NCBI GenBank assembly: GCA_016858145.1
Contig: JAEHOE010000170.1
Coordinates: forward strand, 62,001-126,000
Source of the DNA: Edaphochlamys debaryana
Lineage: Eukaryota > Chlorophyta > Chlorophyceae > Chlamydomonadales
Length of the DNA stretch: 64,000 bases
Reading direction: 5' to 3'
The notes beneath the pieces are model-generated. The model saw nothing but the letters and a program-made list of their open reading frames with translations. It did no database searches and was not told the origin of the DNA. Positions 1 to 12,000 of the stretch are shown here, one piece after another. Numbering within the stretch: the first letter of the stretch is position 1; the number at the start of each line of letters is the position of its first letter. The position numbers and the translations under genes were made by a program.

Positions 1-3000
1 ACGCCCTAGAAAGCGCTCCCAAGAGGGCATGCACAGCCCGGCCTCCTTCAGCCGCAAGTGGAGGCAAGCCGTGATTGCGCGCCGCTCGCCTCCCACGCCC
101 CAGAAAGCGCTCCCAAGAGGGCATGCGCAGCCCGTCCTCCTCAAGCCGCAAGTGGAGGCAAGCCGTGATTGCGCGCCGCTCGCCTCCCACGCCCCAGAAA
201 GCGCTCCAAAGAGGGCATGCAAACCCCAGCGTCCTTCAGCCGCAAGTGGAGGCATGCCGTGATTGCGCGCCGCTCGCCTCCCACGCCCCAGAAAGCGCTC
301 CCAAGAGGGCATGCGCAGCCCGTCCTCCTCAAGCCGCAAGTGGAGGCAAGCCGTGATTGCGCGCCGCTCGCCTCCCACGCCCCAGAAAGCGCTCCAAAGA
401 GGGCATGCAAACCCCAGCGTCCTTCAGCCGCAAGTGGAGGCATGCCGTGATTGCGCGCCGCTTGGCTCCCACGCCCCAGAAAGCGCTCCCAAGAGGGCAT
501 GCGCAGCCCGTCCTCCTCAAGCCGCAAGTGGAGGCCAGCAGTGATTGCGCGCCGCTCGCCTCCCACGCCCCAGAAAGCGCTCCAAAGAGGGCAATCAAAC
601 CCCAGCGTTCTTCAGCCGCAAGTGGAGGCAAGCCGTGATTGCGCGCCGCTTGCCTCCCACGCCCCAGAAAGCGCTCCAAAGAGGGCATGCGCAGCCCGTC
701 CTCCTCAAGCCGCAAGTGGAGGCAAGCCGTGATTGCGCGCCGCTCGCCTCCGACGCCCCAGAAAGCGCTCCCAAGAGGCCAAGCAAAGCCCAGCGTCCTT
801 CAGCCGCAAGTGGAGGCAAGCCGTGGTTGCGCGCCGCTTGCCTCCCACGCCCCAGAAAGCGCTCCAAAGAGGGCATGCGCAGCCCGTCCTCCTCAAGCCG
901 CAAGTGGAGGCAAGCCGTGATTGCGCGCCGCTCGCCTCCCACGCCCCAGAAAGCGCTCCCAAGAGGGCATGCGCAGCCCGTCCTCCTCAAGCCGCAAGTG
1001 GAGGCAAGCCGTGATTGCGCGCCGCTCGCCTCCCACGCCCCAGAAAGCGCTCCAAAGAGGGCATGCAAACCCCAGCGTCCTTCAGCCGCAAGTGGAGGCA
1101 TGCCGTGATTGCGCGCCGCTTGGCTCCCACGCCCCAGAAAGCGCTCCCAAGAGGGCATGCGCAGCCCGTCCTCCTCAAGCCGCAAGTGGAGGCCAGCAGT
1201 GATTGCGCGCCGCTCGCCTCCCACGCCCCAGAAAGCGCTCCAAAGAGGGCAATCAAACCCCAGCGTTCTTCAGCCGCAAGTGGAGGCAAGCCGTGATTGC
1301 GCGCCGCTTGCCTCCCACGCCCCAGAAAGCGCTCCAAAGAGGGCATGCGCAGCCCGTCCTCCTCAAGCCGCAAGTGGAGGCAAGCCGTGATTGCGCGCCG
1401 CTCGCCTCCCACGCCCCAGAAAGCGCTCCAAAGAGGGCAATCAAACCCCAGCGTTCTTCAGCCGCAAGTGGAGGCAAGCCGTGATTGCGCGCCGCTTGCC
1501 TCCCACGCCCCAGAAAGCGCTCCAAAGAGGGCATGCGCAGCCCGTCCTCCTCAAGCCGCAAGTGGAGGCAAGCCGTGATTGCGCGCCGCTCGCCTCCGAC
1601 GCCCCAGAAAGCGCTCCCAAGAGGCCAAGCAAAGCCCAGCGTCCTTCAGCCGCAAGTGGAGGCAAGCCGTGGTTGCGCGCCGCTTGCCTCCCACGCCCCA
1701 GAAAGCGCTCCAAAGAGGGCATGCGCAGCCCGTCCTCCTCAAGCCGCAAGTGGAGGCAAGCCGTGATTGCGCGCCGCTCGCCTCCCACGCCCCAGAAAGC
1801 GCTCCCAAGAGGGCATGCGCAGCCCGTCCTCCTTCAGCCGCAAGTGGAGGCAAGCCGTGATTGCGCGCCGCTTGCCTCCCACGCCCCAGAAAGCGCTCCC
1901 AAAGTCCCAAGAGGGCATGCCTCCTTCAGCCGTGGGGGGAGGAAGGCCGTGGGTGCACGCAGCGTCCTGCCTCCCGCGCCCAACAACGCGAACCCGAGAG
2001 GGCATGTGCAGCCGCGCCTCCTCAAGCCGTGGGGGGAGGAAGGCCGTGGCTGCACGCAGTGGGCCTGCCTCCCGTGCCTAACAAAGCACACTTGAGAGGG
2101 CGGGTACAGCCCCGCCTCCTCAAGCCGTGGGGGGAGGAAGGCCGTGGCGGCTCGCAGCCTCCTGTCTCCCACGCCCAACAACGCGAACCCGAGAGGGCAT
2201 GTGCAGCCGCGCCTCCTCAAGCCGTGGGGGGAGGAAGGCCGTGGCTGCACGCAGCGTCCTGCCTCCCGCGCCCAACAAAGCACACTTGAGAGGGCGGGTA
2301 CAGCCCCGCCTCCTCAAGCCGTGGGGGGAGGAAGGCCGTGGCGGCTCGCAGCCTCCTGTCTCCCACGCCCAACAACGCGAACCCGAGAGGGCATGTGCAG
2401 CCGCGCCTCCTCAAGCCGTGGGGGGAGGAAGGCCGTGGCTGCACGCAGCGTCCTGCCTCCCGCGCCCAACAAAGCACACTTGAGAGGGCGGGTACAGCCC
2501 CGCCTCCTCAAGCCGTGGGGGGAGGAAGGCCGTGGCGGCACGCAGCCTCCTGTCTCCCACGCCCAACAACGCGAACCCGAGAGGGCATGTGCAGCCGCGC
2601 CTCCTCAAGCCGTGGGGGGAGGAAGGCCGTGGCTGCACGCAGTGGGCCTGCCTCCCGTGCCTAACAAAGCACACTTGAGAGGGCGGGTACAGCCCCGCCT
2701 CCTCAAGCCGGCCGTGGCTACACGCAGCGGCTTGCCTCCCGCTCCCAATGAGGTGAACCCAAAGGGCGTGTGCAGCCCGGCCTCCTCAAGCCGTGTGGGA
2801 AGAGAGGCCGCGGCTACACGCAGCGGCTTGCCTCCCACGCGCAAGGAATGAAGCGAGCTCCAGAGGGCGAGTGCAGCCCGGCCTCCTCAAGTAAGCCGTG
2901 TGGGGTGAAAGGCCGTGGCTACACTCAGCGGTTTGCTTCCCACGCGCAAGGAAGCGAGCTCCAGAGGGCGGGTGCAGCCCGGCCTCCTCAAGCCGTGTGG

Positions 3001-4180
3001 GGTGAGAGGCCGTGGCTACACGCAGGGGCTTGCCTCCCACGCCCCAGACAGTGCACCCAAGAGGGAATGCGCAATCCGGCCTCATTCAGCCGCAAGTGGA
3101 GGAAAGCCGTGATTGCGCGCCGCTTGCCTCCCACGCCCTAGAAAGCGCTCCCAAAAGGGCATGCACAGCCCGGCCTCCTTTAGCCGCAAGTGGAGGCAAG
3201 CCGTGATTGCGCGCCGCTTGCCTCCCACGCCCTAGGAAGCGGTCCCAAGAGGGCATGCACAGCCCGGCCTCCTTCCGCCGTAAGTGGAGGAAAGCCGTGT
3301 TTGCGCGCCGCTTGCCTTCCACACCCCAGACAGTGCACCCAAGAGGGCATGCGCGGCCCGGCCTCCTTCCGCCGCAAGTGGAGGAAGGCCGTGGCTGCAC
3401 GCAGCGGCCTGCCTCCCGCGCCAACCAGAGCGAACTCTAGAGGGCGGGTGCAGCCCCGCCTCCTCAAGCCGTGGATGGGGAGGGGAAGGCCGTTGCTACA
3501 CGCGCCGGCTTGCCTCCCACGCCCAAGAAGGCGAACTCTAGAGGGCGGGTGCAGCCCCGCCCCTCAAGCCGTGGGGAGAGGTAGGCCGTGGCAAATTGCA
3601 GCGGCTTGCCTCCCACGCGCAAGGACACGCTAGGAAGCGAACCCGACAGGGTGGGTGCAGTCCGGCCTCCTTAAGCCGTGGGGGAAGGAGACCGAGGCTA
3701 CACGCAGCGGCTTGCCTCCCACGCGTAAGGAGCCGAGCTCCAGAGGGCGAGTGCAGCCCGGCCTCCTCAAGCCGTAAGGGAAGGAAGGCCGTGGCTACAC
3801 GCAGCGGCTTGCCTCCCATGCGATAGGAAGCAAACCCGAGAGGGCGGATGCAGCCCGGCCTCCTCAAGCCGTGGGGGAAGGAAGGCCGTGGCTACACGGA
3901 GCCGCTTGCTTCCAACACGCAAGGAACCGAACTCGAGAGGGCACACGCTACACACGCAGCCCGGCCTCCCCAAGCCGAGGGGGAAGAGAGGACGGATGCA
4001 GCCCGGCCTTCTCAAGCCGTGGGGGAAGGAAGGCCGTGGCTACACGGAGCCGCTTGCTTCCAACACGCAAGGAACCGAACTCGAGAGGGCACACGCTACA
4101 CACGCAGCCCGGCCTCCCCAAGCCGAGGGGGAAGAGAGGACGGATGCAGCCCGGCCTTCTCAAGCCGTGGGGGGTGGTGT
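1..4180. repeat. 94-97 bp minisatellite array, block 1
   Basis: Tandem array of one diverged family. From 1 to about 1905 the unit is 94 bp (about 20 copies). From about 1906 to 2710 a related 97 bp unit alternates in two types, giving a 194 bp higher-order period. From about 2710 to 4180 the copies are more diverged. All share a core around CCTCNTCAAGCCG, a GGAGG..GCCGTG stretch, a GCTTGCCTCCCACGCC stretch and GAGGGC. The 94 bp unit is not a multiple of three, so the many ~93-codon open frames along it are frame-cycling artefacts, not genes. Longer duplications of 658 bp (7 units) and 846 bp (9 units) are visible inside the first section. The array runs off the left edge. Confidence 0.95.
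3845..4140. repeat. Near-perfect 148 bp tandem duplication
   Basis: Positions 3845-3992 and 3993-4140 are almost identical copies, and a third copy begins at 4141 before it is cut by the unique tail. Near-identity against a diverged background array means this is a recent expansion step at the junction with the tail. Confidence 0.9.
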
Positions 4181-4585
4181 GAGGCCGGTCGGCTTGAGTC
4201 GTTCACGATGTCCGGACATGGGCACCACATCGGCCTGAACCGTCAATCACGGAAGCCGCCGAGGGTTAACGCGAAGACCTTAGACGTGAATGCTCTCGTC
4301 GCGGCGTGTAAAGACGGGCGTGTGGGTCGCGGCCTGCACGCGACGAAATGAAGAGTCGATTATGTGATCGAACCGCGAACTATCGAAACTTTTTCGCAGA
4401 CTCAAGCAGAAAGCACTAAACGTCCAAGATGTCGAAAGATGAGCGTTCGAGCGCTTCTATAACCGTGCCAATGCATAATTGCAGGTCACAAGAAACGGAT
4501 AAAAGGCGCCCAGGTGTCAAGCCGCTGATAGCCCTCCGCTTCCGCTTCGTTTCGCTGCGCTCCACTCCGCGGAGCTACGGGGACT
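4181..4585 (+). repeat. Unique tail A of the composite repeat
   Basis: A non-minisatellite segment of about 405 bp, less GC-rich than the array. It begins with a GAGGCCGGTCGGC motif and ends with a CCGCGGAGCTACGGGGACT motif. It is repeated at 6247-6648 with scattered substitutions and small indels. A 47-codon open frame (from 4208) is broken in the second copy, so no protein is supported. It may be the conserved part of a non-autonomous mobile element or satellite. Confidence 0.85.
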
Positions 4586-4795
4586 CAATGGCTTAAGGCC
4601 CTCCCTTCGGTCGGGACCAACCCGTAGCCATGGCAAGAGTTGTTTCCCGCGGGGAAGCGGTGAGGCGGGGAGGCGGTGTGGCGAGGCGGGAAGGCGGCGA
4701 GGCCAGAAGGGGCTCAGGCCGCCCAGCCAGAAGGGGTCGGAGGTGGGAAAGCGGTGAGGTGCTGAGGCGGAGATCGTCCGAGGCAGCAAGGGTCA
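4586..4795. other. Spacer with short GAGGCGG-type repeats
   Basis: Stretch between tail A and the second minisatellite block. It holds imperfect short repeats of GAGGCGG/GGCGAGGCGGGA type (about 4655-4780). No gene seen. Confidence 0.6.
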
Positions 4796-6246
4796 GCCCG
4801 GCGTCCTGCAGCCGCAAGTGGATGTAAGCCGTGTTTGCGCGCCGCTTGCCTCCCACGCCCCAGACAGTGCACCCAAGAGGGCATGCGCAATCCGGCCTCC
4901 TTCAGCCGCAAGTGGAGGAAAGCCGTGATTGCGCGCCGCTTGCCTGCCACGCCCTAGAAAGCGCTCCCAAGAGGGCATGCACAGCCCGGCCTCCTTCAGC
5001 CGCAAGTGGAGGCAAGCCGTGATTGCGCGCCGCTTGCCTCCCACGCCCCAGACAGTGCACCCAAGAGGGCATGCGCAATCCGGCCTCCTTCAGCCGCAAG
5101 TGGAGGAAAGCCGTGATTGCGCGCCGCTTGCCTGCCACGCCCTAGAAAGCGCTCCCAAGAGGGCATGCACAGCCCGGCCTCCTTCAGCCGCAAGTGGAGG
5201 CAAGCCGTGATTGCGCGCCGCTCGCCTCCCACGCCCCAGAAAGCGCTCCCAAGAGGGCATGCGCAGCCCGTCCTCCTCAAGCCGCAAGTGGAGGCAAGCC
5301 GTGATTGCGCGCCGCTCGCCTCCCACGCCCCAGAAAGCGCTCCAAAGAGGGCATGCAAACCCCAGCGTCCTTCAGCCGCAAGTGGAGGCATGCCGTGATT
5401 GCGCGCCGCTTGGCTCCCACGCCCCAGAAAGCGCTCCCAAGAGGGCATGCGCAGCCCGGCCTCCTTCAGCCGCAAGTGGAGGCAAGCCGTGATTGCGCGC
5501 CGCTCGCCTCCCACGCCCCAGAAAGCGCTCCCAAGAGGGCATGCGCAGCCCGGCCTCCTCAAGCCGCAAGTGGAGGCAAGCCGTGATTGCGCGCCGCTTA
5601 CCTTCCACGCCCTAGAAAGCGGTCCCAAGAGGGCATGCGCAGCCCGGCCTCCTTCAGTCGCAAGTGGAGGCAAGCCGTGATTGCGCGCCGCTTGCCTCCC
5701 TCGCCGCAGCCCAGACAGTGCACTCAAGAGGGCATGCGCAGCCTGGCCTTCTCCTGCCGCAAGTGGAGGAAAGCCGTGTGTGCACGCAGGGTTTGCCTTC
5801 CACGCCCCCGAAAACGCACCCGAGAAAGCAGCTGCAGACCGCAAGTAGATATAAGCCGTGATTGCATGCCGCGGCTTGCCCCCCAGAAAGGGTTCCCAAG
5901 AGGGCACGTGCAGCCGGGCCCCCTCAAGCCGTGTGGGGAGGAAGGCTGTGGCTGCACGGAGCCGCTTCCCTCCCGCAGAGGGCGGGTGCAGCCCGGACTC
6001 CCCAAGCCGTGGGGGGAGGGAGGCCGTGGCTAAACGCAGCGGCTTGAATCCCACTCCCCAGAAAGCAAACTCAAGAGGGCGGAAGCAGCCCAGCCTCCTA
6101 AAACCGTGGGGGGTGAAAGGCCGTGGCTTCACGGAGCCGCGAATTTGAGAGGGCGAGTGCAACCCCATCTCCTCAAGCCGCGTGTGCGGGGAGAAAGGCC
6201 GTTGCTGCACGCGCTGGCTTGCCTCCCACGCCCAAGAAGGCGAACT
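4796..6246. repeat. 94-97 bp minisatellite array, block 2
   Basis: Second array of the same family, about 15 copies. It starts with 94 bp units nearly identical to block 1 (for example 5210-5400 against 75-360) and grades into the 97 bp type and diverged copies toward the tail, in the same order as block 1. The shared order of unit types suggests that array plus tail was duplicated as one unit. Confidence 0.93.
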
Positions 6247-6648
6247 GAGGCCGGTCGGCTTGAGTCGTTCACGATGTCCGGACATGTGCACACCTACCAC
6301 ATCGGCCTGAACTGTCAACCACGAAGCCGCAGAGTGTTAACGCGAAGACCTTGAGACGTGAATGGTGGCGTCGCGACGTGTTAAGGCGGGCGTGTGGGTC
6401 GCGTGGAGGCCGCGAAAGTGAAGAGTTGACCGTGTGAACCAACCGCGAACTAAGGATATGTTTTCGCGAAACTCAAGCCGAAAGCACTAAACGTCTGAGA
6501 TGTCCAAAGTCGAGCGTTCGAGCGCCCGCGTAACCGTGCCAACTCACAATCTCTGCTAACAAGAAACGGACAAAAAACGCCCAGGTGTCAAGCGCCCTCC
6601 GCTTCCGCTTCGTTTCGCTGCGCTCCACTCCGCGGAGCTACGGGGACT
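6247..6648 (+). repeat. Unique tail B of the composite repeat
   Basis: Second copy of the tail at 4181-4585, in the same orientation and about 402 bp long. The shared sequence ends exactly where the open frame of the next gene's exon begins to make sense, so the tail may include a duplicated 3' splice site and exon start, or the gene may be truncated by the repeat. Confidence 0.85.
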
Positions 6649-7444
6649 ACACGCTGCCCTGGTTTGCGCAGGGCATCGGCAGCGCGGGCGACCCGCCTCC
6701 GCCGCGGCTGGCGGCGCTGGCGGGGCCCCTGGGCGGCATGGAGGCAGGGGCGGTGGTGGCTCTGCTGAGCGACCCCCACCCCTTCGCGGCGCACGTGCTG
6801 CAGGTGGGGCGCGAGGGGGGCGGTGGGTGGTGGGTGGGGAGGAGGGAGAGCAGGGAAGAGGGGGAGAGGGCGAGGTATGTGGGGGCACGTGTGCAGGGGG
6901 GTTACGTGTAGGTTGGCTTGTGTACTGGTGGTGGTGGTGGTGGTGTTGAGGAGCAGGGAGGAGGGCACGAGGGGCTTGTGTTGCAGGTGGGCGTGCGTAT
7001 GCAAGGGACGTGCCTGACGTGGGGCGGGTGAAATGTGTGTGGGAGGCTGCAAGTGGTTGTGTGGCGGAGAGAGCGCACTGGTTACCAGTTCCGGTGCATG
7101 CGTTGGGGCTTGGGGGCATGGGGGCCTGGGGGGCATGCCAGCCATCTGCCCACCCCGTCTCCCAGTTCCCCTTCCCTCCACCATCCCCTCTACCCCCACC
7201 ATCCCCACCCCCACCCCTCCTCCCTTGCCCCATCCCTCTTCCCCCTGACCCACCACCGTGTGCCCAGGAGGTGTGCGCGGCGGTGGTGTGGCGCTGCCGC
7301 TGCCTGGACGGGGAGCAGCGGCGCCCGGGCGACCGCGCCTCCTTCAAGCGCCGCCTGCAGGCGCTGCCGCCGGGCGCCCCGCCCGCGGCCCGCCTGGCCC
7401 TGCTGGCTGAAGCCCTGGAGCACCTGCTGGGGGCGGGCCCTTAG
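6640..7444 (+). CDS. Unrecognised protein, last two exons (5' end missing)
   Basis: I do not recognise the product. The penultimate exon ends at 6803 with a clean GT donor after CAG. The final exon is 7268-7444, in phase 0, with TAG at 7442. The visible residues run from a YTLPWF stretch, through a Gly/Pro-rich part, to an Ala/Leu-rich helix that ends in LEALEHLLGAGP-like sequence. The intron (6804-7267) has a G-rich start and C-rich end, as elsewhere in the window. The 5' part is absent: upstream lies only the composite repeat, whose tail overlaps the first bases of the exon. The gene may therefore be broken by the repeat, or the repeat may sit in its intron. The last codons and stop are copied twice in the 3' UTR. 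Confidence 0.45.
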
Positions 7445-7720
7445 CGGCCCTCCATCCCGTGGTCAGCATGCTGGGTCTGGAGGGCCCTGCAAGCAGGCTG
7501 GGGCTGGAAACTGGAGCACCTGCTTGGGGCGGGCCCTTAGCGGACCTTCTTGCTAGCTTGTTGGCCCTTGGCCACTCTCAATGCCTGAGCCTTTTCACCC
7601 TGGAAGCGGCAGGAGGCGGTGGAGGCCCTGGAGCACCTGCTGGGGTCTGGCTCTTAGCGGCCCCTCCCCTATGTCTTGGGAGGGGAAGGGGGGTGGAGGC
7701 GCTGGAGCACCTGCGGGGAG
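7410..7720 (+). repeat. Duplicated terminal-exon ends in the 3' UTR
   Basis: The end of the coding exon, including its stop (motif CTGGAGCACCTGCT..CCCTTAGCGG), recurs at about 7509-7543 and 7624-7661, with a shorter trace near 7700. The copies are about 96 and 117 bp apart. Confidence 0.85.
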
Positions 7721-9043
7721 AATGGAGGGAGGAGGCGCTGGGATCTGCGCCGGAGGCACGGTGGGCATCCAGGAGCGGGGCTGAGCGCAGGCGTGAAGCA
7801 CTGCGGTGTGGCGGAGCGGTAGTGAGCACAGGCGGTTGCGGGCGTGGCGGAGGGGGTTGATCATGACTGCCGTAGCGTGGCAAGTAGCCACACTGGGGAA
7901 GTGCGCAGCTATGCGCCAGGCAGGCGGAGGGAGGGGGCATGCAGGCAGGCGGAGGGAGGGGGCACGCAGGCAGGCGGAGGGAGGGGGCACGGGCTCGGGG
8001 CGGTGCGTGGGCGGGGGTGTGACGCCGCCTTACATGCGCGTCCCTGGTGACAATGAGGCGCACTCTGCGCCGGAGGTGCAATCGTGCAAACCGTCAGAGG
8101 ACGCATCCGCAGCTTTCTAGCCAGCAAACGTCTTGTGCGCCTCCTCTTTCGGCCTATATCAACCAAGTCCTGTTTTACTTTCATTCACTTGCCCCCGGCC
8201 CCCCGGGATCACGTTGCAAGGACCGACAACATCAAGCCTGCGGCACACATCGCGCGGCCCGCATTGCTTGCTTGCTTAGATTCTGGGCGACCATGGCGCC
8301 TGGGAGAGGCAAAGCCACCAGCCCTTGTCATACGCACAGGCGGTCACGGCGCCAGTGCCGGTATGTCCGTGCAACCAGCCAGGCATTCAAGTAACGTGAC
8401 ATACGGCCACCGCACCAAGCCTCGCCGACCCCGCTCAGCCACGCTTCCTTGACAAAGGCGCAAGGCGTAGGTAGCTTCAAAAGCTGGCAAGTGTGGCGCT
8501 AGAAGTCTTGTTATATGCAGAAGATACAGATCACGTCAACGGTGCATGTACAGCACGCCGTACTGCCTTCGGGCGCATGGTCAAATGCTCTAGGGGCGTG
8601 GGGGCCAGAGGTCCACGCGGGCCCATGGCCATTCATACGACAAGGCCCAGCACGGCCCAGCGGCCCGGAAATGCAATTGAATCAAGTGATGCTCATAGTA
8701 AGACCCCGCGCAGCGCCTGCAGCCGACAAGGGCTCGGCGTGGCAAACAGGGTGCCGTACACATTGGGAGAATGCGTCGATGTTGCTTGATGGCATGTATG
8801 CAGACGACGATGGCACACGGCACACGATGCGCTAGATGATACAGATGCATGCTAGAAGTGGGGGCAGACATACAGGCACCCGCCCAGACGTACAGTACGT
8901 ACAGCTAGATAGAAAGCGCGGGCGGAAGACCCACGCGCGCGGCCTCCCCCTCCCCCTCACCACACAGCCTATCACGTCTTCCATCCGCAAGCCGCGGGCC
9001 GCACAGACTGCGGTGGCCCCGCCCGCGCCGCCTCATCACAACA
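7445..9043. other. Convergent intergenic region, 3' UTRs
   Basis: Lies between the + strand gene ending at 7444 and the - strand permease ending at 9044. It holds three tandem copies of a ~25 bp G-rich unit at about 7918-8000. No supported gene. Confidence 0.6.
8030..8034 (-). terminator. TGTAA polyadenylation signal for the purine permease
   Basis: TTACA on the + strand, so TGTAA on the - strand, about 1 kb past the permease stop. TGTAA is the usual volvocine poly(A) signal, and this is the first I find downstream of that stop. Confidence 0.5.
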
Positions 9044-12000
9044 TCACACGTTGCTGCTGCTGCTGTTGCCGCTGCCGCTGCCGACGGCGGCCTTGGCGGT
9101 GACGGCGGCGGCGCTGGCGGGGGCCTGACCGAGCTCCAAGGCCATCACGACGGACACGTCGTCCTGCGCGCGGGGACACGGGTTGGTTATCAAGCCGTGT
9201 GGGGTGGGGTGAGAGCCGTGAGAGCCTCCACTACGCACTCCCGGCGGCTCGCTCCCAGCGGCCCCTTTCCCCTTCTTGACCGCCAGCCACCCCTCCCAAC
9301 TCACCCTGTTGGCTCCGCTCGACACCGCAATTATCACCCGCGCGCCGCGCCGCCTCCCGCAGACCCCCGCCCTCTTGACCCCGCCCTCCGTGCCCCCTCC
9401 CCTCCCCTCTCCTCCCCTCCCCATCGGCCAAAGGCCCACCCACGCACCTTCTTGGCGCCGCTCGACGCCGCTATCACCCGCGCCGCCTCCTCCAGCTCCG
9501 ACTCCAGGGCGTCGGCGCGCGCCCGCTGCCGCGCCAGCTCCTCAGCCTCCAGCTGCTCGCGGGACTTGAAGGCGTCGGGCTAAGGGGGTTGGGGGGTGGA
9601 GGGTGAAGGGCGGTGTGTTTTGGTGTGTGCGCGTGGGGTGGAAGAGGGGGGCGAGGCGTGGGGGTGGGGCGGGCGGAACGGAAAAGCACTCGAGCTCTGC
9701 TGCATTCCTCAGTGTGTGCCAGTGCCACAGTGAGCCCCGAAGGGACAGAGGGTAACGTCCAGTCCCAAATAAAGGACGGGCGCGTGAGCTCTATCGCCGT
9801 ACGAACGTACCTTGGCCGCCGCAAGTATGTCCTTGACGGACTTGCCGGAGAAGGGGCACGTGAGCAGGTCGTACGCCAGGAGCAGTACGTACAGCAGCAT
9901 GTAGCCTTTCGGGACGGAGTGTTGGGCGATTGTGAAAGGGGGGAACAGTTGGTCGGGAAACGGGCAGGGTTTACAGCAAGTTGCAAGGAGGGCACGAAGG
10001 GTGCCCGCAAACGGGCAGGGTATCTCCCTAGCTAGAGGCAGCATCCTGATTAGTCATGACGCAGTCGGTGCAATTACTCACTGACGAGGCCGGCAATGAT
10101 GCCGTACGCAATGGAGTAGGTGAAGGGGATCACGGCGATGGTGACGAAGGCTGGCGGAGGGTGGGCAGGCCGGGAAGCGTTAGGGGTTGATGAGCCAAGG
10201 GCTGGTCAGCGGCGATGCCAGGGCCTAGCGTGGTCTTCCCTTTCAGAAGCACAGCTGAAACCTGTTCTAAAACCCTCCCACGGTCGGGGCCTGCACCGGC
10301 CCTCCCTGGCTTGCGGCTGCGGTGGGACTGCCTGGTGACTTGCCGCACCCGGGGGGTTCGGGGCCCTCAACCCCACGCGTCCGAAACACACACCCACGCC
10401 CTCCCGCCCCCCTCCGCCCCCTCACCCGGCAGCGCCTGCGTGGTGTCCTTCCAGTCGATGTCCAGCAGGTTCTCAATCATGAGCGCCCCCACCAGGATGA
10501 GCGCAGGGCCGGTGGCATAGGGCGGGATGGAGGAGATGATGGGCGTGAAGAACATGGCGATCTGGGTCGGGGTGGATAGGGAATGGGGCATGGGGAAGAG
10601 GCATGGGGGTGGAATGAAGAAGTAGGCACGGCACCCCCCGTGGACCTGGGATTGTGGAGCGGAGCGGAGCTAGGTTCCGTGTTTTATCCCATGGGGTCGC
10701 ACCCTTCCCCTCCCCTCCCCAGAAAATAAGCAAGAAAGCCCCACTCACGAAGAAGTAGAAGCCAATCATGATGGCGGTGAGGCCCGTGCGGCCGCCCTCG
10801 CGGATGCCCGTTGCGCTCTCAATGTAGGTGGCCAGGGGGGGGATGCCCATGAGCGCGCCGATCTGGGGCGCGGGAGGAGGGAGGGCGCGAGGGGACGACT
10901 AGGTGATTAAGCCTGCGAGTATAGTTGCCAGACCCCCAGGCCGCGCTCACCCTGACCCCCGTCCACCCTGACCAGGTCGCGGTCGCAGAAGTAGGCCTCT
11001 TCCCCCTCCCCCCTCCTATGTCTGATCCCTGTCAGCAGGGCACCCCTCCCCCCAGACGGACAACCCACCCAGGTGGCGGTGGCGTCCACGCAGAAGGCCC
11101 AGGTCATGCGGGGGAAGGACTTGGTGATGGGGTCGATGAAGCCTGGGGATTGTGGGGTGTGTTTAGTGTGGGGGAGGGTATGGTAGGGGCAGGTCTGAGA
11201 AGACGTCGAGGGCGATGATCTCAGCTCCCCACACTAAGATGCCCAGCCGTCAACTGCAGATTGTTGCCAAGCAAGCTTTCCCAACCTCGGCAGTCCCAGC
11301 ACGCTCACTCCGTCTCGCTCCTGGCCCCAATCTGCCGCCCCGCATGTCCTGCCATACAGCACTGATGTACGGCACGTACGGCATGACTCACCCGGCACCT
11401 GCTTGTTGATGTAGTTGGCCATGGAGAAGAAGGTGCCGGTGGCGTCCAGCAGGTCCAGGTACAGGAAGGTCACTAGCGCGGCCCACAGCTGCGAGGTGCC
11501 GAATGCGTCCCACTCGAGCTCCAGGTCGGTCTTGGAAGTGTCGGGGACCTGGGCGGGAGGTTAAGGAAGGGGAAAGGAGGCCAGGTGGGATGACTAAGAG
11601 GGGGAACGAAGGGGACAGGACGGAGGAGTCTCACTCGAGCATGATGGTGTCGGGACGCACCAGGTAGAGATAGAAGGGGATTGGGATCCCTTATCCCCCC
11701 GCCTGCCCACCTGCACGACCTTCTTGAAGTAGTCCATGCGCCTGGCCCCTGTGCGTGCCCTGCCCGCCTAAACACACACGCTTCCCCCCTCCCTCCCCCT
11801 TCCCCCCCGCCTGCCCACCTGCACGACCTTCTTGAAGTAGTCCATGCGCGCCTGCCCCCCGGGGATCTGGGAGCTCTCTCCCAGGTAGGAGGCCGAGTGG
11901 CCGGGGATCCAGGACACACTTGGAGGGAGGGAGGGAGGGACGGTTGTGAGTGGGCTAGGGCAGGTATGATGGTTAGAACGAGGCATTCCCCGCCCTCTCT

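Noticed and set aside
29..4351. Dozens of ~93-codon and some 140-440-codon open frames on both strands over the minisatellite
   Set aside because: They repeat every 94 bp in rotating frames because the unit is not a multiple of three; no start or splice context and no conserved protein.
1..6246. CRISPR-like array
   Set aside because: Units are contiguous 94-97 bp repeats without unique spacers, in a eukaryotic setting with no cas genes.
6556..7347. Pro/His-rich long open frames on the - strand
   Set aside because: Antisense of G-rich intron and exon sequence of the + strand gene; low-complexity only.
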